The translations under genes and the position numbers were made by a program. DNA of 28,972 bases, taken from positions 30,244-59,215 of the forward strand of contig NW_014040214.1 in the NCBI RefSeq assembly GCF_001186125.1, written 5' to 3'. The notes beneath the pieces are model-generated. The model ran no database searches and was not told the DNA's origin. It saw only the letters and a list, made by a program, of their open reading frames with translations. The first letter of the stretch is position 1, and the number at the start of each line of letters is the position of its first letter. The DNA is from Sphaeroforma arctica JP610 (taxonomy: Eukaryota > Opisthokonta > Ichthyosporea > Ichthyophonida). Shown one piece after another: positions 20,246 to 28,972 of the stretch.

Positions 20246-21782
20246 CTATGATAATGTTTTTAGTAACCTTTATTATTTTTTTCTGTACCGAACTGTAGCT
20301 ATAGTCACGTACTGAAATGTTCGATCACCCCTTGTCCTTTGTTTGCGGTCCTGTAGGACACTTACATATTTAATTAAGATGTTGTTGTGGTTTTTAGTGA
20401 CCCTCTTGTGCAAAATGTCTGCCAATCACATTTGTACCACGCTGTCATCTGTCATCTGATGCCTTGTGTCACCCCTATGTTCCTTAATGTTCTTTCTTGT
20501 AATCCTTTCTGTTTGTACTCTCAAACTGTAGGGTTGTTTATGTGGTTTCTGATCTGTAGTATTATACGAGATCACTTGTTGTTTATAGTTATTTCTATAG
20601 TTTTATCGTGTTATGTCGGTGCTTCATTTCATTCTAGTGCGAAAATGTTAATGCCATGTTCGTCGTAGTTGGATATCGAAGTGTTCTTCCCTCAATGCTA
20701 CTTTTTATTAATCTGTTATCATGTGCTATATGCCAGACTGTGTTGGCACTGATTGTCCTTGTCTTATGCTTTCTCCCTAGCACATTATTGTGCTCAGTGG
20801 ATTACGAATGCATATATGTAATTATGACGTGTCTTGGTCGTTGTGTAAATATTATACCGTGTATGTGTGCTAATATTGTCTGTATGCTCTAAAGTATTCT
20901 TGGTACGCACTGGCCGCGTGTGTTTGTGAACACCTTTCGTCTCCCTTTTTAGTCTATCTTGTGTGTGTATCGATTTGATGTTATGTCACCCTTTGTGTGT
21001 GTACCTATTTGATGTCATGTCTCGTCACTTTGGAACTAATTGTTCTTGTGTGTCATGTCATTGTAGTCACTGTGGACTAAATAATTTCTTGATATGCATC
21101 TATGGTCGGTTGTTTCTAGATATGTTTGCTTTGAATCACATTTTGACTTGCCTCAATCACCATTTGATGCTGTGCGCATCACGATTGTTTTTGGTTTGTC
21201 TGATTCTGCGGTTGCGTTTTGATCGGTTGTCCACGAAATCTATGTTTATTGGTGTTGTGTGCTGCTTCTGTTTGACCTATAAATTATGTGTTACCTACGT
21301 GATCTGGTGTAGGTTTTATGATCATTGTTCCAATCTTGAGTACACACTAATTGTTGAGGACTTCTTGCAATGTTCGAGACTAAATGTTATATGTTTGAAC
21401 ACCCTTCTCGATGTGATCTGTATTTTTGTGTATGACTTGATGTCATAGGTTGTGTCTTTAGGGTAGTCTCATTTCTACTTATTTCTGTTTGGCATGTTCC
21501 CACTTATTGCATTTGTTTGTGAAGTGATCTTTGGAGATACTGAGTGTCCTTGTGTTCTTCCTTCTGTGCGTATATCACCTAAACTCTCGTTAGAGTGAAA
21601 TTAGATATTATTGAACTTGTTTTATGATTTTAATACCATGTCACTATACTATTTGTTTTTTGTGGGCCTATTACGGACTGTTTTGTCTGAGCCCTGGCTC
21701 TCTGACTGTTCTAGTTTGTGTGCACTATGCTTATTGTTTCTTGTCTAGGGGGACTTTGGTGCTGTGAACTGATATTCTTTTT
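20246..21782. other. long non-coding, T-rich (+) stretch
   Basis: No gene is recognised. Two relatives of 'gtgtgtatcgatttgatgttatgtcacc' lie at about 20968-21030. The + strand frame 20963-21448 (161 codons) is rich in Cys, Leu and Phe, without domain or repeat logic, and is probably a result of T-rich composition. On the minus strand the sequence is A-rich, as leaders of LTR elements often are. Confidence 0.5.
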
Positions 21783-21797
21783 GGGGTTCTGACGCCA
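21783..21797 (-). promoter_or_regulatory. primer-binding-site-like motif for F
   Basis: Minus-strand 'tggcgtcagaacccc' closely resembles TGG-starting primer sites of Ty3/gypsy elements, and the preceding minus-strand text '...aagaaaaaca tcc' could be an LTR end. If real, the leader to gag F would be about 2.15 kb. The site is about 490 bp from copy 3 of the unit, so copy 3 alone would not be the directly adjoining LTR. This conflict is unresolved. Confidence 0.4.
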
Positions 21798-22284
21798 GGA
21801 TGTTTTTCTTATTTGAAAATCCCCAACATTAATAAATTAATCACTGTGACAGCTTATCAATTTTTCACTAGTTTATCCTCCTTATACTTAACAACTCTTC
21901 ATTGCGACACGATACTTTCACCTGGGTTATTATTAACTCCACGCTTGAACACGACACGGTTACGAACACGATACTGTTACCTTGTTCGTGCTTCCTCGGT
22001 GACTGTGAGCAAGGAGTGGCCCCGTTTTCACTTCTTCGACTGACTTCTTATTGGGTTTCTTCATTCCCAAAATGCTGCTAACCTCTGATGGTTGAAAGTC
22101 GCCTGCTTCATTCCCTTCACTAGTTAGAGTATTCTTGTCTTCCGTGTTGAAGCCTCTTCTTGTCTGTCTCTGTTCTTAAAATAAAGTTTCTTGGAGATTC
22201 TTCTTAAAATACTTCACTCGTTCTTTCTTTTCGTATTTTGAGTGGAAATTACTTGACTTATCTAAGTAAGGAAATTGTAAAAAA
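21798..22284. other. non-coding stretch between PBS-like site and copy 3
   Basis: There is no ORF of note. On the minus strand it is A/G-rich, with the words 'gtatcgtgttcg' and 'gtatcgtgtcgc' reiterated (21910-21985). It may be the rest of a longer LTR, or leader sequence. Confidence 0.4.
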
Positions 22285-22615
22285 TGTAGAGTATGGAGAG
22301 TAGCTGAAAGGTACAAGACCAAGGATACAATAGACCTCTTCTCCAGTACGGTTATATCAGCTAGGAAAGCCCCTAGCGTGAGAGAACCGAACTGAGTCTT
22401 TATTTATGTTTTCTAATTCACTAGACTCAGGTTTCTACTTGAGTGTTTCTTTCACACGTGGAGTCCAGGTATAACTTACCGGCTCTACCGTGAATATTTC
22501 TGATAACTCTGATATCTGGAATATTTGAATCCTAATTTCAAAACTCAATGTTTGATGATTCAGAGGTTTTGGGATTTGTATCGGCCTTTTGATAATCTGG
22601 TCCCTAGATGCTGCA
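22285..22615. repeat. three-copy LTR-like unit, copy 3
   Basis: On the + strand it begins 'tgtagagtatggagagtagc' and ends 'ctagatgctgca'. It aligns with copy 1 nearly end to end, with long shared words, and less closely with copy 2. On the minus strand it opens 'tgcagcatctaggg' and carries 'aataaagactcagttcggtt', where AATAAA lies about 115 bp from the end, as in an LTR R/U5. The + strand first ~100 bp also reads 'VAERYKTKDTIDLFSSTVIS', reminiscent of the lead-in to an integrase zinc finger, so a coding remnant is an alternative reading. Confidence 0.7.
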
Positions 22616-23327
22616 CAGTCCCAGTAAACTGATTGATTTGGATATGATAAGAATTGTTGTTTACACAGTGTCAAAGATTTCATTACAAAGACCCCACTCA
22701 CTTATACATAAAGACCAATACCGACACCAGTATATTGACACTTATATTGGAAGGTAGGCAAGGTTTGTATGTGCTAATGTAATACACATGTCTAAAACAC
22801 TTCTTGGGAATTCGATTGAAGACAATACTGGACAGTATGAACAAGACACACACTTAAAAGTGATGTTGCGCAACAAGTGCGTAATCACTGGGTAAGATGT
22901 GCGTATTTACCGATATAAGTGTGCAAGGTTCAACTGATATGACATGATTGGAGGAAGATGATCACACTTGCCTATTATGTACAGTGCTAGCTAAGGTGGT
23001 TACCTTATTTAGAGCGTTGCGTGAAGAAGGAACATAGCTGTGCTGACTGCATAGGCGCAGATGGTTGATGATTTCGCAATTGACGAGAGAATGGCTTGTG
23101 GTTAGGCGAGCTTAGTAAATTACATGCTATGTATCAGGTTCGAAGGACAGGTTCGAAACTCAGATAAGAGATAGTATAAATAGAGTTGTGAATATGTTAC
23201 AATTATCACCTACTACTGAATCAACAACGTGTGTAGTAAATTGTGCAATAAACGAGATTTTACCACCTAAGTAGGTCGTTTACCTGCAGAAATATACGTT
23301 CTCCGTGTACTCAATACGCGCACTACA
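22616..23327 (+). mobile_element. LTR-like promoter region of element D
   Basis: A TATA box (23175-23182) is followed 72 bp later by AATAAA (23247-23252), and the block can be closed at '...gcactaca' (23327), an LTR-like CA end. A 10-bp word 'caggttcgaa' is repeated at 23135 and 23148 in the U3-like part. Coding text of a gag-like region starts about 60 bp later. The left limit is uncertain and no 3' copy is present in the window. Confidence 0.45.
23175..23182 (+). promoter_or_regulatory. TATA box with AATAAA 72 bp downstream
   Basis: 'tataaata' followed by 'gcaataaacg' (AATAAA 23247-23252) gives the compact promoter-to-polyadenylation spacing seen when an LTR's R region is short. This supports an LTR here more than an ordinary promoter. 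Confidence 0.5.
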
Positions 23328-23384
23328 GCTAGACACGTTATACTCTATAGAATTCACTATTAGACTATACTTTGAAGAGCTAAC

Positions 23385-24450
23385 TCAATTTCGGATGCTG
23401 CCAAAGGACATTTCGGCAAGGTCGCCGGAAAACAGAAGTATGGTGCGAGGTAGCATGAATTTCTGCTGGAATGGAATCCGGTTCGGCTGGCCGTAAAAAA
23501 ATGACCGATGCTGGACTGTCAAGGACAGTGCTGAGAATCCGAACCGTTTGCAGGACTTGGATGAAATTATTCTCTGGTTCTTCACGGAGGAACTTTCTAG
23601 CACCTTCAAATCCGCCGTAGGTGCCGGTTGAGCCAATGTTGGAAGCTAAGACTTTGAAGGTGCTGCTCGTGGGTCCGTCATCGCAACTAAGGATTTTGGC
23701 AGAAAGCACTGAAGATGATGATATTTTGAAGATGCAGTACCTTAAGGAATTCAGACTGTGCGCTTTTAAAGCGGTGCTATTGAATACTTGGACCAACAGC
23801 CTGAAATGCAGCAATTCAATGAAGGGCATTGAGGACTGGAACTTGGCACGGTGACGCAGAATGCGGCGGAGGGTACCCAACCGATGGAAGAACCAACTGC
23901 TATCGTAACATTATCGAATAAACTAATGGGAGAAGCCAAACATTAAATGATGCATCGGCGATAGTCCATGAAGCAAGATTCCTGGATGTAATTGCTAACT
24001 TCCGGGACTTGGTAGAAACTGGGGACCATGTAGCGTGTCTTATAGCTCCGGTGCTTAGCGATTCACTGGTTAGAGCGGGAATTAATGCCATGATTAAGTA
24101 TGTCGCCTTTGGGGAGCAAGTGATGAAGACTATCAGAGCTTTGGAAGTAAACATACGCAACTTCATACTTGTCTGTTACCCCAAGGAACATGCACTGCCT
24201 GTTACCCCAAGGAACACGCACGAGTGATTGCGGAATGCGTCAGGCGGGCTGCCATTGGTGGTTAAAATCCAGAGTGACCTGTTGGAATCAACTAGATCAC
24301 GTTCGGGCAAGCCAGCAGTAAGTGCTGGGTGCTTTAGGCCAAGTTCCGGGCAGTGAAAAGTATAGAGGATGTCACAACTGCAAAAGTCTGTTGCACTTGG
24401 AACGCAACTGTCCCACGAAGGAAGGAAGTCCAGGCAATGGCCCATCACGG
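23385..24450 (+). pseudogene. gag part of element D with CCHC knuckle
   Basis: The 3' end contains 'CHNCKSLLHLERNC' (24370-24411), an exact CX2CX4HX4C zinc knuckle, followed by a basic 'PTKEG' tail. Upstream text such as 'DDILKMQYLKEFRLCAFKAV' and 'LNTWTNSLKC' is helical, like a capsid domain. The knuckle binds the element's RNA. Overlapping frames on the minus strand (e.g. 23380-23880) are shadows. It is broken. Confidence 0.65.
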
Positions 24451-24678
24451 AAATAAGTGAAGGCCACGCAGAAGGGGATGGGGCAGCAGTGCAAGAAGTG
24501 GGCTAATGAAGCAGTCGTAGCGGCGGCAGCAAATATTATTCAAGGCAATGTGGTGGGTGCAGCCACAGCCAAGGAAGCACCTGTGAATCCAAGAACAAAA
24601 GCAAGTGAGGGAACCATAGGAAGTATTATGTTTGTGGCACCGGAGGCCCAGTGACTAAGCAGCGTTGCCAATGTAAAG

Positions 24679-24891
24679 GTGCATGGAATAGTGGTGCTAG
24701 GTTACTTATACTCGGGTACTACTCCGTCGCTGATTACATCAGCACTGGCAGAACGGAAAAACTTGAAAATATCAGTATATCCTGGAGAGAAGCATACGGG
24801 CATAGCGAAGATGGAGGAGATCATGCCTGTAGAAGATGTACAGGTCAAGGTTAGAGCTGGAACATGGAAGTCTGTTTCAGAGAAGTGCTAG
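24679..24891 (+). pseudogene. retropepsin-like part of element D
   Basis: 'TTPSLITSALAERKNLKISV' with the preceding 'IVVLGYLYSG' and the later 'VEDVQVKVRAGTWKS' follows the layout of aspartic proteases of LTR elements ('a.lDsGat.sfis..la...gl....'). It lies between the knuckle and RT, as expected. The enzyme cuts gag-pol in the particle. This copy belongs to a fossil. Confidence 0.6.
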
Positions 24892-25379
24892 TTGCTTGTT
24901 AGGTGGTAGGAGAGGTTGCAGGAGTCACGTTGGAACCTTACGTGGAAGAAGGAGGTCCTAGCAGTCGTACCTGAAAAAGAAATGCTGAAGGTAGCAAGAC
25001 GGTACGGTTAAATCAGGGACGTCCGTCTCTACAGATATACCTGTATACGAGAAGATGGAAAAGAATGCAGAGTCAGGAATAGGGCACTCCCTTAATTGTC
25101 TAGAAGAAAAGTGCTGCATGGCGGAATGGATGCAGGAAGATGAGTATGAAGTATGGGACGTAGCACAAGACCCTGATCTAGACATACATGGCATCTGTGA
25201 GTTAACTGATAGCTGAGGTAGCAGTTAGAAGCTCTCTTACAGTTGTTTAAGGACTTGGTGTACTATGCGATGCATCTTAAGTTTCCCAAGGTATGTAGAC
25301 AAACTGGTGTTGTACGAGAAGGAGGGGGCAGTATAACAATTCTTTAGTTATTTTCATGCCGATGATCAGATGAGGTGTG

Positions 25380-25860
25380 CGGTTCTGCATGAAAAGTTGG
25401 CGGCCTGGATGAGTACGGGTATCATTGAAGAAACTGAGAAGAGTGCGTGATGCTCAGCGCCTCACCTGGTCTTCAAGAAGCCTGGTGCGATACCAAAGAC
25501 AGTTGATGACTGGAGATGTCGTGTCAATCTTAAACGAGTAAACACACAACTGAAGTCAGAACCCTACCATATCACACACACACACACACACAGTGTAAGA
25601 TTATTTATCTAAGCTAAAACAAAGAGAAATACATTACTACGTTGGACATGGGTCTGTAAGCATTCTGCCAGTACAAGATAGCACCACAATCTCGCAAGTA
25701 CCTGTTATTTGTTACTCCATTTGGTCGGTATGCTTTTGCAGGCATGCCGTTTGGACTAAACGAAGCATCATGACGATGCCGAGTGATGATACTGGGAGAG
25801 ATCTTTGCGGGGCTGGACGATGTTGTGTGGTACATATACGATATTGTCTTATGCTCACGA
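25380..25860 (+). pseudogene. reverse transcriptase part of element D
   Basis: 'WMSTGIIEETEKSA' and 'APHLVFKKPGA' with 'DDWRCRVNLKRVNTQ' fit the opening '..GiIe.s.S.wasp.vlv.KkdG....R.cvdyR.lN'. 'APQSRKYLLFVTPFGRYAFA' and 'GMPFGLNEAS' (MPFGLN at 25744-25761) are the hallmark '..s..yTaFvtp.G.ye....PFGL..a' block. It is Ty3/gypsy-type. A (CA)n tract (25573-25592) interrupts the segment. It is broken. Confidence 0.85.
25573..25592. repeat. (CA)n microsatellite inside element D
   Basis: A ten-unit pure CA run within the RT fossil. It grew after the element was inserted, or sits at a former break. Confidence 0.9.
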
Positions 25861-26099
25861 TGAACACAAGTGCATGGTAGCGTTACTGTACGCTAGTGTT
25901 AATTATTGGGCGTTTGATAGATTACCAAGGTTTAACTATGTGACCAGAGAGACAACTGCATGCGCTATTAGAGCTCACTGAACCTACGAATAAGGATTTG
26001 TTAACTTTTGGTATCACACAGTTGAGAGGTGGTCGGACTACGTATCTGATTTTGCGAGGATTATACATACAACACAACCACTAGCGATACCGCTCAAGG

Positions 26100-26600
26100 A
26101 CGACAGCGTATTTGATTTTGTCGAGGCCCAAAAAGCAGCCTTTTATCAGATGGGTGAACTGCTACGTACATGTGCGATTCTGACTGAGCCACTGCCGGGG
26201 GAGCAGCTTGTCATATTTACTAATGTATACAAATCAGTAAAAGTGGGTGGGGTGCTGTGTCAAACGAGAAGGCGCGTATTTTCCGCTGAACTTCTTGTCC
26301 TCAAGGGTTGATATGGCACAGCACTTCTATCATATAACAGGTAAGAAAGCGTTCGCATTAGTGTACGGGATTTGGAAGAACATGTCGACGCTAAGGCGAA
26401 GTACAAAGACGATATTATTATATACAGATCACTTGCCTGGCAAACTTATCTAAGCCACAGAAGGTCCTTTGTGAACGATGTGCGCGGCAGACGTTTGCAT
26501 AGGTACTACAATGGGATGCGTGATTTTGATGTGGAGACTATTCATGTACCCGGCTAGGATAATCTAGTAGCTGATGTTCTATCAAGACTGTGTGTTACAA
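26100..26600 (+). pseudogene. RNase H part of element D
   Basis: The text 'KSGWGAV' (26230-26255), 'FPLNFLSSRVDMAQHFYHIT' and 'GKKAFALVYGIWK' fits the Ty3-type 'DAS..G.gavl.....p..f.SrkL..aq..Y...ekE.lAlvy.i.k', followed by 'LYTDHLPG'. Near 26569 'VADVLSRL' is the classic closing 'vADaLSR'. It is broken. Confidence 0.85.
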
Positions 26601-26682
26601 TCGACGCGATATTGCGAGTGCGGTCAGGGCGGTACCGATCTTTGTAAAAGCCGGGCCTCCACATTAGAATCTTGTAATATAA

Positions 26683-26725
26683 ACGTACTCTTAATAGTAC
26701 GTAAAACGTACTCTTAAAAGCACGT
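26683..26725. repeat. tandem pair of small inverted repeats
   Basis: 'acgtact cttaat agtacgt' (26683-26702) is a 7-bp-stem hairpin, followed at 26706-26725 by its relative 'acgtactcttaaaagcacgt'. The location at the start of the LTR-like block would be U3, so these may be protein-binding sites. Confidence 0.8.
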
Positions 26726-26841
26726 AAACTCAGTTTTCCTTAAATGGTTTTTAACGGTTTTATTAATTAATACCTTTTCCATTTTACAAATCAGATATTT
26801 GGACAAGGCCATTAGAAAGCCCCAGTAAAATACCAAATATA

Positions 26842-26890
26842 AGATTTGGTCTAGTTCTATTAATAGAACTATAATTTACTTTCCAAATCT
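26842..26890. repeat. nested palindrome, possible cruciform
   Basis: A perfect 20-bp palindrome 'tagttctattaatagaacta' (26852-26871) is flanked by the inverted pair 'agatttgg' (26842-26849) and 'ccaaatct' (26883-26890). Confidence 0.9.
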
Positions 26891-26981
26891 ATTTATATCT
26901 GAATACTTCGGGAGCGAGATGGCTCAACCGAACATAGGTTTCTAAGGACTAATAGCGTTGCTTAGGTTATCCTTCGTTCAG

Positions 26982-26986
26982 CCAAT
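26982..26986 (+). promoter_or_regulatory. CCAAT box
   Basis: 'gccaatcaga' matches the CCAAT consensus with its favoured flanks (as bound by NF-Y-type factors). It lies about 240 bp upstream of the TATA box, further than typical, so its role is tentative. Confidence 0.35.
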
Positions 26987-27222
26987 CAGATGTGCCAGTC
27001 TGATGAAGACTAAATCGGTAATTCTTGATAAGTGGCAAGTTATTGGTTAATGCAATAACTATGGACCAAGAGTTATTTTTTTATTTTTTTATTCTTTTTT
27101 TTCTAAAGATAGGATTTTATGAGTCTCTCGGATTCGCCCCAACGAAACATACGATAGTTTCTATTAGAGCGACAACGAAACACTAAATAAAATCCCTTCG
27201 GCGAAAACAGTACTGAGAGGAT

Positions 27223-27230
27223 TATATATA
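27223..27230 (+). promoter_or_regulatory. TATA box upstream of element E gag
   Basis: 'tatatata' in 'ggattatatataggcaatgt' is a strong TATA box about 355 bp before the gag-like ATG. It would place transcription start near 27255, leaving a leader of about 330 bases. Confidence 0.5.
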
Positions 27231-27586
27231 GGCAATGTCTCAGCCTCACAATCCCTCAGAGTATTACTGTTTTCACGAGGCATACCTAACTTTACTAAAA
27301 GACTCATTTCGTTTATTTGCTTCGAATTTAATTATACTTAGACTTAACCTAAGCGTTTATTTACTCTAAGGCGTTAATATCGCCTTGATAAACCGAATCT
27401 TACACATTTTAAAGTTAGCAAAGGTATTAACTACTTAGACTACTTAAACGTAAAGGTAGATAACTACCTCGAATTTTTCCCTAAGCACAGTCATTCCTTA
27501 AGAGAATAAGACTGAAGTCATAAGTTAAGATTCTGACAAAGAAAGACAATACGCCTGCAAAGAAACGCAAGGCCGAACGTAAATAG

Positions 27587-28972
27587 ATGGAGAGAGAAGC
27601 CGCTAGCGCTGTTGCCGATGCGTTTAACCGCACCGTAGCCGAAGCACATAACTCCGACAATACTAGTCAGGACAATGCCTCGGATAAGGATGTAGCCACT
27701 CCGATTAAGGAAACTACTTCTACAGATAGAGCCCGAGGGCCAACTATTGCCTCAACTTCAAAGCTTGCATTTACGAAGCCAAGAAGTGAGACAAGGGACA
27801 CGTCTCAAGACGCCCCAACCAATTCTTCTAACGAAACTCAGAAAGAAAAGTACCCAATTATAAGGGAGTTCCCAATTGTAGGGGACAAAGACGAATCTCA
27901 GAAGGTACCTACACCGGAACCAGAAGAAGAGGCAAGCTCACGTGACGAACCCGAATCTACGTCCGAGACCACTGAACCAACGCGCATAAGTAAGTTAACT
28001 ACTGAAAACACTGATCTTAAAAATCAGTTAGCCGCCCTTATGCAAGGCATGATTGTTGAACATGTAGATCGAATGTATGGATCAGGAAAACATGCACAGC
28101 ACCTACGCGAGCATTTTCTCCGGGCACTACTGAAGCCCGACAGAAGTGAACAGAACGTCGACTGGCAATTACGCCAGAAAAGCGTAAGGACCTGAGCGCT
28201 ACACCTGTGGCAGTTGAACCAGATGTGCTCAGCGTATCTATACCTTACGAGGTACTACCACCAGAACTCCAGGCTAATTATTCGCCTGTTCTAACCGCCG
28301 GCCATGAGTCGCCCGTCTTTGAGGGTATTATTGACCCAGAGGCAGGTAAAAATACTCCGCCACCTTTACCCAACTGGGATGACAATCGTCGGAAACCAGC
28401 TAAGGTTGGATATGTCATCCAGACGCATGAATCACCCAAGATCAAGATTATAATACCAACTACTATCCAAGGAACAGAGCACCGAAAGGCCTCGACCATG
28501 AACTTTACAAGGGGTAATAAACACTCCCGTAAACGTGTTAACGATGTCGAATTTAATCGCTTCGATCGCACCGCATTACACCAGCCCGCAGAGGATTTCC
28601 ACTCTGACGAGGTGACCGAACTTAATAAATCGGTCGACGATTACACCATTAAAATGGAAATCGCCCATGACGAGCACCGTGCTGATGGCGTATCATATTT
28701 TGCTAATATGATCGCGATCAAGCAGAAGCGCATCGATCAGCTACTTCAGGCCCTACGTGGGCAAGACCACCGGGATAATCAGAAGTACAAGGGACAGATC
28801 AGTCGACTTAAGTCGAACTGGGATGCTAACAGGAAGCAGGTCGAGTTTATAAACAACCATGACCTCGACACGCTAACCCGTACGCTTAATGCGTTTATGG
28901 TCATGCTGGAGACGAATGATATCGCTCCCCAGCAATGGATTCCCGCTTTAATGCAATCGTTTGACCTACAGG
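27587..28972 (+). mobile_element. gag-like region of element E, runs off the window
   Basis: The reading begins at an ATG (27587) with an acidic, Ser/Thr/Glu-rich, probably disordered part ('EPEEEASSRDEPESTSETTE'). A short predicted coiled coil follows ('ISKLTTENTDLKNQLAALMQ'). Later text includes 'KQKRIDQLLQALRGQ' and, near the edge, 'LNAFMVMLETNDIAPQQW', like the start of a gag capsid domain. It is open over almost its whole length with about one break, so this is the best-preserved and probably youngest element. A host gene of unknown kind is the alternative; the TATA box and retroelement neighbourhood favour gag. The 97-codon frame antisense at 28278-28571 is a shadow. Confidence 0.5.

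Larger units (their letters stand above)
23328..26600 (+). mobile_element. Ty3/gypsy-type element D, broken
   Basis: Gag-like region with a canonical knuckle, protease, reverse transcriptase and RNase H follow one another on the + strand over 3.3 kb. This is the standard gag-pol order, so it is the most complete fossil of the window. It has many breaks. No integrase is recognised after RNase H; the LTR-like block of the next element begins soon after 26600. Confidence 0.8.
26601..27586 (+). mobile_element. LTR/leader-like upstream region of element E
   Basis: This is about 0.9 kb without ORFs, AT-rich, with a plausible LTR opening 'tgtaatataaacg' near 26673. It contains short inverted and direct repeats, a CCAAT box and a TATA box, and leads to an open gag-like frame at 27587. 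No primer site beginning with TGG was recognised near 27500-27580 and no second copy is in the window, so the LTR/leader boundary is unknown. Confidence 0.45.

Noticed and set aside
20963-21448. 161-codon + strand Cys/Leu-rich ORF with membrane-like stretches
   Set aside because: It is antisense to the presumed leader of fossil F in T-rich DNA. The hydrophobicity follows from T-rich codons and no family is recognisable.
23135-23157. Repeated 'caggttcgaa', resembling a tRNA or SINE B box
   Set aside because: No A box at the right distance upstream and no cloverleaf could be drawn; it lies in an LTR-like U3 region.
23380-23880. 166-codon minus-strand ORF
   Set aside because: It is antisense to the gag-like region of element D, whose + strand context is supported by a knuckle, protease and RT downstream.
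28278-28571. 97-codon minus-strand ORF
   Set aside because: It is antisense to the longer gag-like reading of element E, with no motif of its own.

Overview
This is a stretch of eukaryotic, intron-less-looking, repeat-dominated DNA with one assembly gap. I find no convincing host protein gene, no tRNA or rRNA gene and no CRISPR array. Almost everything that can be recognised belongs to old Ty3/gypsy-type LTR retroelements on both strands, nested or abutted, with satellite-like and simple-sequence DNA between them. One fossil carries a chromodomain-like integrase tail, and an 'FAS..NAQL / NPPW' domain lies between its RNase H and integrase. From memory, such domains occur in elements of oomycetes, algae and some fungi, so a protist, alga or fungus-like host is my guess. 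It is only a guess.

Layout, left to right. 1-1745 is a degenerate tandem array with a strong purine bias on the + strand. 1746-4290 has only weak short ORFs plus a near-perfect 19-bp tandem repeat (2286-2381). 4290-6060 is mosaic simple sequence followed by an AT-rich homopolymer block. 6060-7921 holds an LTR-like end with a primer-site-like motif and a + strand pol fossil. 7922-8260 is the first of three copies of a ~300-340 bp unit with TG...CA-like ends. 8860-10980 is a second + strand fossil (RNase H, NPPW domain, integrase). 11977-12094 is the gap, next to a (TA)n tract and a 44-bp triple repeat. 12640-16701 has an Arg/Ser-rich gag-like region, an LTR-like block with TATA and AATAAA, and a pol fossil (protease-like, RT, RNase H). 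16702-17003 is the second copy of the unit. 17004-19629 is a minus-strand fossil (integrase, protease-like, gag). 19630-22284 is its probable leader, containing a 47-bp tandem repeat of hairpins. 22285-22615 is the third copy. 22616-26600 is another + strand element (LTR-like promoter, gag with CCHC knuckle, protease, RT, RNase H). 26601-28972 is an LTR/leader-like promoter and the gag-like start of a further, better-preserved element that leaves the window.

The most useful structural observation is the three-copy unit. Copies 2 and 3 bracket the minus-strand gag/integrase fossil, as an LTR pair would. Copies 1 and 2 also each sit directly downstream of a + strand pol fossil, at about the RNase H/integrase junction. 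Its orientation is not settled: an AATAAA on the minus strand favours minus, while purine-rich tracts just upstream on the + strand favour plus. All domain calls are by eye from translated motifs; no database search was possible.
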